Of a DNA stretch of 64,000 nt, positions 57,364 to 64,000 are shown piece by piece. Both the position numbers and the translations under genes were made by a program. The stretch covers positions 12,772,001 through 12,836,000 of the forward strand of contig NC_071331.1 of assembly GCF_010183535.1 (NCBI RefSeq). The letters are read 5' to 3'. How positions within the stretch are numbered: the first letter of the stretch is position 1; each line of letters begins with the position of its first letter. The stretch comes from Caenorhabditis remanei. Its lineage: Eukaryota; Nematoda; Chromadorea; Rhabditida; Rhabditidae. A model generated the notes under the pieces. That model saw only the letters and a program-made list of their open reading frames with translations, made no database searches and was not told where the DNA came from.

Positions 57364-59157
57364 ATGTGTCGAAAACAAAAATTTATTTCTCCAAATAGTA
57401 TCTCTACTGGGCCAATCGCGAGGGTAAAAAGGATGAATAATATACATAGATTCATACAAAAACGTTTCTATCTTCGCACTCGACATGCGGTAATTGGAAG
57501 ATTTCGAGTTTTCAATTAGAATACTTTTCGGTTTCAGCATCCATTCGGAATAGTTCTCGACATTGACGGTGTCTTGTTTCGAGGAAGAAATCTTCTGCCA
57601 CGTGTCAAAGAAGCATTCAGTTTGATTACGGATAAGAAGGGAAACTTTGTGGTGCCTACGGTAATTTTGTCTCTCTTTCATGTTTTTAGGAGCATGAACT
57701 CTTTCAGGTATTTCTGACAAATGGAACAAACAGTACAGAGAAGATCAAAGCTGCTCAACTGAGTGAGCAACTTGGATTTCGTATTCCTGCAGATCACGTC
57801 TTGATGTCTCATAGTCCATTGAGAATGTTCACTGATCTTCATGATAAACAAGTACTTGTCGTTGGACAGAAAAATGCAACTTCTATTGCCAAAGGGTAAG
57901 AATAAAAACTTCTTCCTGGTCTATTTTCCAATGAAATATTTTCAGAGTTGGCTTCAAAAAAGTGACAACAATCGACCACCTTCGCAAGTGGTTCCCTCAT
58001 TTGGATTGTACTGATTTCTCGAGAAAACACGTTGATCCAAAAGAAACAGAAGCAGCGAGAAAGAGATTCAGACCAATCGAAGCGATTGTGATGCTTGGTG
58101 AACCATTGAAATGGGAGACCTCACTTCAGTTGATGTTGGATTGTGTGCTGACTTATGGAAGTGAGTACGATGGAGAGATTTTTCTGAACATTTGAAATTA
58201 TCTTCTTGATATCATATTCTTGATTTCAAGCTTGAGAACAAGCAACAAAAACACATGAAATTCCAGGAATGGACACAATGGTATTCCCTCTGATCGCCGG
58301 TGGCCTCCGTCCTGATCACATCCCGATCGTAGCTTGCAACGTGGATCTCGTATGGATGGCTGATGTGGCATCACAACTTCCACGTATCGGACACGGAGTA
58401 TTCATTCATGTGTTGGATACTCTCTATGAGAAATTGACTGGACAACATTTGAAATTTACGGCGACTCTTGGAAAACCAACTGAGGTATTGGAGAATTCAT
58501 TTTACTTTTTCTAAAACATAATGTTGAAAAAAGATGTTTTGAAAATGTATTCTTTTAGGATAATTTCTTTCAATTTCAGGTCAGCTACCTTCATGCGGCC
58601 CACCGTATCCAACGTCTGGCAAAAGCGATGAAACTTGGTGATGTCAAATATCTTTATGTGATTGGGTACAGTACATATATTCTTTATTTCTCTCCTAACT
58701 TGTATTCGATTCAGGGATAATCCAATGTCTGATGTACTGGGTGCACGTCTTTTCGATCGATATCTCCGTCATGGAGGTGTCGGACGATTTGACCATTTGG
58801 ATTTGGAGGCATTTGAAGGGAATGATGGTGAGAAACCAAGAGTTCGAACCAGAAATGTCGTCGAAAGATGCATCTCAATTCTTGTGGAGACTGGTGTTCA
58901 TCAGGGTAACTGATAAACTCAATGTAAATTCAAATCCCGACATTTTCAGAGCATGTTCATATGAATGGAGTAGTAAAGCCGATTTCGGCTCTCATTGATA
59001 ACCTTTCGAAAGGCGAGCAGCTGCTTCTTAATCAGGTAAAATCAGAAAAATAACATCCTGAATTCTGAAAAAAAAACATGATTTTCAGCCCAACTTTGTT
59101 GAATACGACTTGCACGCTGCTATTCGTACAATTTTGAGAAGGGAATGCTATCGTTGA
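57364..59157 (+). CDS. HAD-family hydrolase, HDHD5/CECR5-like
   Basis: Nine exons give 411 residues in phase (57364-57423, 57538-57660, 57708-57895, 57946-58160, 58267-58484, 58580-58665, 58715-58905, 58950-59035, 59089-59157). HAD motif I is HPFGIVLDIDGVLFRG, with the nucleophile Asp and the acid-base Asp two residues on. Motif II is VFLTNGTN, and motif IV is in LYVIGDNPMSDVLGARL. The cap and C-terminal regions (MLGEPLKWETSLQLMLD, PIVACNVDLVWMAD) match the CECR5/HDHD5 subfamily, whose human member is mitochondrial and of unclear substrate. The first exon (MCRKQKFISPNSISTG) is chosen because it splices in phase and gives a basic, Ser-rich leader; it is less certain than the rest. The gene ends 252 bp before the convergent mcu-1 stop. 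Confidence 0.88.
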
Positions 59158-59409
59158 ACTGACTGAAATTGTTTGTATCCACGGAAAAGCCTAGTAAAAT
59201 TGAAAATTACTCTGTATTCATCGTAAATTACCTATGAAGCGGGGATGAGAAATCGGGACGAACGAAGGCAAGAATATGAAAAGACAAAGTTATTTGTGAA
59301 AGAGAAAAAAGTCTGGGGGAAAACACACGAAGTTTTGAATACAATTGAACAGACTAGAATATACAAGCACATAGAGAAAAACAGTGGGAAATGTGAAGGG
59401 AATATTAAT

Positions 59410-60691
59410 CTACTTTTCAGTCTCCAAATTTGATAAGTAACTAACGGGAAGATGTTGGAATAAAGGATCACGCATTCGCTTCAGTTGATTGCGGAGGTCC
59501 TCGACTTCATTCACCAGACGATTGTACCTTTCGATGTCGAAGTTTTGTTTCTGTGCTCGACGGTAGAATTGCTTTGTGTAAACACGTTCACGAGCTGATG
59601 GATATTCGAAACTCTGGAAATATTTGTTTACAATTTGAATAATTCGTTGATTTCTGACCTGTTTAGTATACAAGTAGTAGCCGAAAGTGGCACAAACTGT
59701 TGAATAGGTAGCAAAATAGGTGACCGGTTCCATAATATCCCAGGAGTACTCCCACCAGGTTAATCTAGCAAAGAGACCTGAAAAAATCAAATTCATATTG
59801 AACATTTGTAAATGTACGTACCAGTTTGCACCCCCATCGCAGCGAATCCACCCCACATGACTCGATCCGTGTGTGCTTCACACTCCTGTTCAATCCTTTG
59901 TTTCGCTTCGTGCAACGGTGCCAGAAGCGTTTCAGCGTTCTCCAGTTGTAGGAGAAGTTTCTTCTCACGTGACAGTTTGTACTCATCGACACAGAGAGCA
60001 GCGTGTAAAGAGGCGACTGTGGCTCGAAGGTCGTCGAGTTGGCGGAGTCTAGAAAAATGGAATTTTTAATTTCAATATTTAAAAGTTATATTTTTATCCG
60101 AACACTAACTTATCACTGTCATAAGGCGTCGTTCCCGATTTGGGCACCGACACATTGTAGAATTTATCGTTGAGACGCAAACGAAATGCTCCAAATTGAA
60201 GAAGATGCTCGATAGATGTACATGTGGCTAGTTTAACTCCATCTGGAACATGTAACGACGATTATTACAATATTCTATGGCATTCTGAACTTACTAGTTC
60301 CGTAGACAGCCACATAATCGATTCCTCTGTCTTCTTGCCGCAAAAAATTACAAAGAGATCCGACTGAGTCACTCAGAGGTCGCATCGTGAATTGACATGG
60401 CTCATTTCTGGAAGGAAGTGGAACATCGAGAAGTGGGAGGCCATATTCAAAACGAATAGCCAATTGTTCGGATTCTTCTTGAACTGGAGGAGTACTTGAT
60501 GAGGCAACTGATGAGGAGAAGGCCTAAAATGGGAAATATTCAGATGGATTTAACGGGGAACTGTTATTTTTTCAATTGAAAACCAACGCTGAAATTCTTA
60601 CCAATTGCTGTCTATTCCATAATGTATTTCTAAGATTAGCTAGACGCTGCGCAGCGATGAACGACGTCACCAGCCCTCGACCATTCCTCAT
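59410..60691 (-). CDS. mcu-1: mitochondrial calcium uniporter pore subunit
   Basis: Six exons (60602-60691, 60295-60523, 60110-60242, 59822-60048, 59659-59777, 59410-59613) give 333 residues. The N-terminus MRNGRGLVTSFIAAQRLANL is basic and amphipathic, a mitochondrial presequence. The matrix domain follows (RFEYGLPLLDVPLPSR, SVGSLCNFLRQEDRGIDYVA). Coiled coil 1 includes LRQLDDLRATVASLHAALCV. Then come two membrane spans around the selectivity filter WDIMEPVTYF, which carries the Asp and Glu of the DIME motif, and a C-terminal coiled coil (RYNRLVNEVEDLRNQLKRMR). MCU tetramers carry calcium across the inner mitochondrial membrane. Length and order match the family, and no key residue is missing. 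Confidence 0.95.
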
Positions 60692-63492
60692 TTGTGGTTG
60701 GTTGATGACCCTGAAATACGAAAACGGAAGTCTCTTCTGACGCTTCAGATTAGTAGTTTAGTCCTTGGTTCTCAACTGTCTTATCATCATGAAAGAACCT
60801 GTTTCGGTGTGGAAAATGAATGACGTGGAAAAGAGAATTAGAGAGAAAAAGGCGAAACACGTACAAAAAGTGACACAACACAATGCATTCATTTGGTATG
60901 AAATGGTGATGGAGACGGAGAAAAAGGAGAAAGAAGAAACGTTTTTTCCGTTTCGAATTCTAATTATATTCCCTTGGGATGAAATAGGCCATGGCCTGAC
61001 CAAAGCCATTGAAAAAATGAAACAAAAATCGATGATTTTCGGTTTTCCCTTATTCCTGCTCGGCGCCCACCCAAAAAAGCAAACAGAAGAGCTCCGACAT
61101 TTCGGAGAGGACGAAACGATGAAAACTTATGATTTTTTGACACCTTTGTTCTTGCAAAATTGAGTTTAACTTTGAAAAACTATTTTTCGAGCCATAAAGC
61201 AGTAGGAGTAGTAAAGTCAACAGATCAATCCTAGAGATTCAAAAATTGTAGTTTCGAATCCCAAATTTTGACGAGAAAATAGGATTGAATACAATATAAA
61301 ATGCAGGTGTTGCGTTTGGCAGAGTAGGTTGATTTATTATTTGTATACACACATTCCCAGTAAGTGAAGAAGAATAGAGAGAGGTGGGGCTGTGAAAACT
61401 ACTGCAAAAAAAGTGACGGAAGTGGAAAACAAGGGATTTAGAGAGAACGTTATGGGTAATGCAAATGTGGAAAATTTTTCGGTCAAGGAAAAAATATGAG
61501 TCGGGAAAACTGCCTTTTGAGGAACGTTTGAGTGAAAGCTGAAAAATGAGTTCAAAATTATGGTTGGGTTACGGTCAGCAAGCAAGTTGTGCGTGTACTG
61601 GACAGTACGGGGAAATGCGGACCAAGTAGGAAAAATTTTTCAGCTGAATTTCAAAACTTCGTCAATCTGTTTCACTAATTTCTTACATCGTAAAAGCGAA
61701 GAAAGGATGGATTCGAGTACCCATGTAAGTGTTTTTCATTATTCCAGAAAATTCAGTCAGAACGCAACAAGATGTATACTTACAAAGTGAAAGTGTTCTC
61801 ATTGAAAAATTTCCGATTCTCAGTGAGACATAAAACGTCGGAAATAGAAAAAAGAGAGATAGGACACATAAATATATATAAGACCGGGTAGAATTTGTGG
61901 TGGGAGTGCCCAACCAAGAACAAAATTGGACGACTACCCTCGCTCCCGTTTGCTCCTCTTCCAGAGCTCATTTTCTACGTCTCTTTGTCTTTTCAACTAT
62001 TTCTTTCTCGTTTGTTTCTGAGCTCTTTTTTTCAATGTGAAAACACGGACGGCTCCTTCAATAATGAAGAAGATCTTTCCTTCCTCCGTTCATATCTTTC
62101 AATTTTCGTTTTTGTTGAAGATGATGGCGAGGCAGAAGAGAAGTTTAGCGTTGTTTTGTGTAAAATGACGACAATTGGCACCGGGGAACTTGGAAGAGGT
62201 TAGAGGGATGAGAACTGAGAAAAAGTAAAGAAAAATGAAGAAAAAAAAGCTATAGACAAAAAGGTTATATCACGGGGAAGAGATAGATAAGTTTGTGAAA
62301 GAAGAGACAAAGAAGAGAGGGAAGGAGGGAAGATATTGACTGATGGGAGAGATAATTGATGAAAATTAAAGATCAATTTAAAGAAAAAATCAATTAAGGT
62401 GCGTAAATCAATAAAGAAGTTCAAATTTCAAAAAAAATGCAATAAATTAGGAAGATCTGAAGATTACTTATCTTGAAGGAATGGAACCTTTGGATTTTCA
62501 ACATTCCTCTCGACTTCTGTGGTCATAGTAAAAACCTCATCGTACTCGGCTTAACCAGTATGAAAAAATGTTGATCACAATCTCATATTTTAGTTTTGGC
62601 TCTAATTTGAGAACTATTCAAAACTATCCAATAGTAAATAAAGCTTATCCTAATGCAATAAAATGTCAATAAAATGGAGTAAAGGCTCCAACCACTGAAA
62701 ACGTTAGGACTATTTGAAGCATGAACCAAGTCAAACTGAGCCTAAAATCGAAAGGTTTCAGATTTAAAATGCATAGAGTTTCCTCGTCAAAAGGTGACAT
62801 CCCCTTTCTTGACATGGCCGAAATCTCCTAGAATCCTAGGCCATCGCGCACCGTTTGCTTTTTGCAGCGAGGTTTGAAATCCGAAATAATCTCCTCCTTC
62901 TTCTCTAATCTTAATGAAATCTACTCAATAGCACAACATCAAACGGGAGTCCCCGGAGACAATCAGTTGTTTATCTCCTCTTTCTTTCTCTCTCCTTCTG
63001 CGTCTATCATTTCGTTACACTCATTTGCTCTACTCGTTTCTTCTTCTCGGGCAGCCCGTGTTGTGACTTGTTTTCTTCTTGTTCTCATTCTCCTTCTCCA
63101 TTTTTTTTGTGTTTTTTGTGTTCCTCCTTGGCCGGTCTATGGCCTAGATTTTGTAATTGTTTTCTGGATTGCATCGAGCCCTTTTTCCACAGTATAGTCA
63201 ATAAGAATACATTGAGCACATGTTTAGTTTGAAATCAGCAACATTGAGCATCAACAAATAACCTCAAAAATGATCCGAAATCAATACACATCTCAATTTG
63301 TTTTACTGCGAGCAGCAGAGTAAGAAGCATTATATTGCGTCATCGAGTGTAGAATTTCATTTTGTTTCTCGATTCGGAGAGCCACGAGCTCACGTTTTCA
63401 AGCTCTCCTGACCTTTGTTTCTATGTCTGCGTCTCTTCGGCTCTGATTGCATAGATCATTTTTTGACATATTGATATTATTTTCAGAGCGAT
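60692..63492. other. 2.8-kb non-coding region between divergent mcu-1 and the PFKFB gene
   Basis: No supported coding exon. The last 600 bases before the PFKFB start are pyrimidine rich on the plus strand (62880-63130), including (TTC)n and (CT)n runs. It probably contains both promoters and any 5' leader introns. A 132-codon frame at 60765-61163 is Lys/Glu/Met rich, overlaps the likely mcu-1 promoter and shows no splice partner. Confidence 0.4.
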
Positions 63493-63832
63493 ATGGAAAT
63501 CCCACCTGGCCTCGAAACGACGAAGCGAAAAGTGGCTCATAGTGATGAACATGGATTTTCTGGTAAGAACATGTTTACTTTTTTCCATTTCAAGTCAATT
63601 TTTCAGACCAAGTTCGCGTTCCGAATGTCATAGTTATGGTTGGATTACCGGCACGTGGAAAGACATACATATCAAAGAAACTGTGCCGATACCTCAAATG
63701 GACTGGATTCAAGACGAAAGTGTTCAATGTGGGAGAGTATCGAAGAACAGATGCGAACGCTGCCGACGCTATTCACGGAGCAAATGCTTCGTTCTTTTCG
63801 CCTGATAATGCAGATGCTTTGAAAGTTCGAGC
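63493..63832 (+). CDS. pfkb-1.2: 6-phosphofructo-2-kinase/fructose-2,6-bisphosphatase (5' part, runs off window)
   Basis: Two exons are visible. 63493-63562 encodes [20 protein letters not shown]. 63609-63832 begins [20 protein letters not shown], with Walker [15 protein letters not shown], then [13 protein letters not shown] and [18 protein letters not shown], all typical of the PFKFB kinase domain. The exon ends at a GTAAGTT donor and the remainder lies beyond the window. The enzyme makes and degrades fructose 2,6-bisphosphate, the main activator of glycolytic phosphofructokinase. TTTCAG directly upstream of the ATG may be a trans-splice or intron acceptor. The pfkb-1.2 symbol rests on proximity to mcu-1 as remembered from C. 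elegans; pfkb-1.1 is the alternative. Confidence 0.88.
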
Positions 63833-64000
63833 GTAAGTTTTTGATGTTATTGACATATGATATATGATGTTAGGGTGACCTTTTGAGATAAGATAATAGA
63901 TATGTATACTATCTTATCGGTACAATCAGTAATGGTACGATTACTGAGAATAATGACGTCAGATTGAACCAAAATTCTTATCGAAAAACAAACAGATGTA

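Noticed and set aside
57316..57729. A 137-codon minus-strand frame
   Set aside because: It is antisense to well-supported exons of the HDHD5-like gene.
60765..61163. A 132-codon plus-strand frame (Met/Lys/Glu rich)
   Set aside because: It sits in the mcu-1 upstream region, has no splice support and has biased composition from A-rich DNA.
61225..61270. GTTTCGAATCCC resembling a tRNA B box
   Set aside because: The upstream sequence does not form a D arm or anticodon arm and no acceptor stem pairs.

Overview
The window is nuclear DNA of a nematode, almost certainly a Caenorhabditis species. Introns are mostly about 45-60 bp with TTTCAG acceptors and GTAAG/GTGAG donors. Expanded nematode-specific families are present: serpentine chemoreceptors, an F-box/FBA2 pair and a TTBK-like kinase. 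The conserved genes glf-1, mcu-1, an ankyrin-DHHC palmitoyltransferase and a PFKFB gene complete the picture. All gene models below were spliced by eye and checked for reading phase where coordinates are given; none has transcript support here.

Layout. 1-3.5 kb: the end of an unknown plus-strand gene, two small secreted-protein genes and a TTBK/CK1-like kinase, these three on the minus strand. 4-15 kb: a seven-transmembrane (srv-like) chemoreceptor cluster, with five genes on the minus strand and one on the plus strand. A recent tandem duplication of about 2.15 kb inside the cluster left an orphan terminal exon and GPCR fragments. 15-18.7 kb: three head-to-tail minus-strand genes for small single-pass membrane proteins with similar architecture. 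19-21 kb: an extracellular-domain gene and an unresolved membrane-protein gene. 22-27.7 kb: glf-1 (UDP-galactopyranose mutase) and a short-chain dehydrogenase, both plus strand.

27.8-39.4 kb is accessory and rearranged. Two F-box genes with an unusual coiled-coil N-terminus face each other as an inverted pair, and a decayed third fragment follows. A membrane-protein gene at 37.9-39.4 kb has a truncated, stop-containing duplicate at 31.2 kb. At least four inverted-repeat elements (MITE or fold-back type) lie between them.

39.4-46.7 kb and 49.3-55 kb are long non-coding stretches. Between and after them are conserved genes: a DHHC/ankyrin palmitoyltransferase, an unrecognised Ser-rich protein, an HDHD5-like HAD hydrolase convergent with mcu-1 (the mitochondrial calcium uniporter), and the first exons of a 6-phosphofructo-2-kinase gene that leaves the window at the right end.

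Functional links: mcu-1 and the HDHD5-like gene probably both act in mitochondria. glf-1 makes UDP-galactofuranose for surface glycoconjugates. The left half of the window is mostly sensory, secreted and substrate-recognition families of the kind that turn over quickly. The least described material is the coiled-coil/F-box/FBA2 fusion pair and the three-gene array of small membrane proteins.
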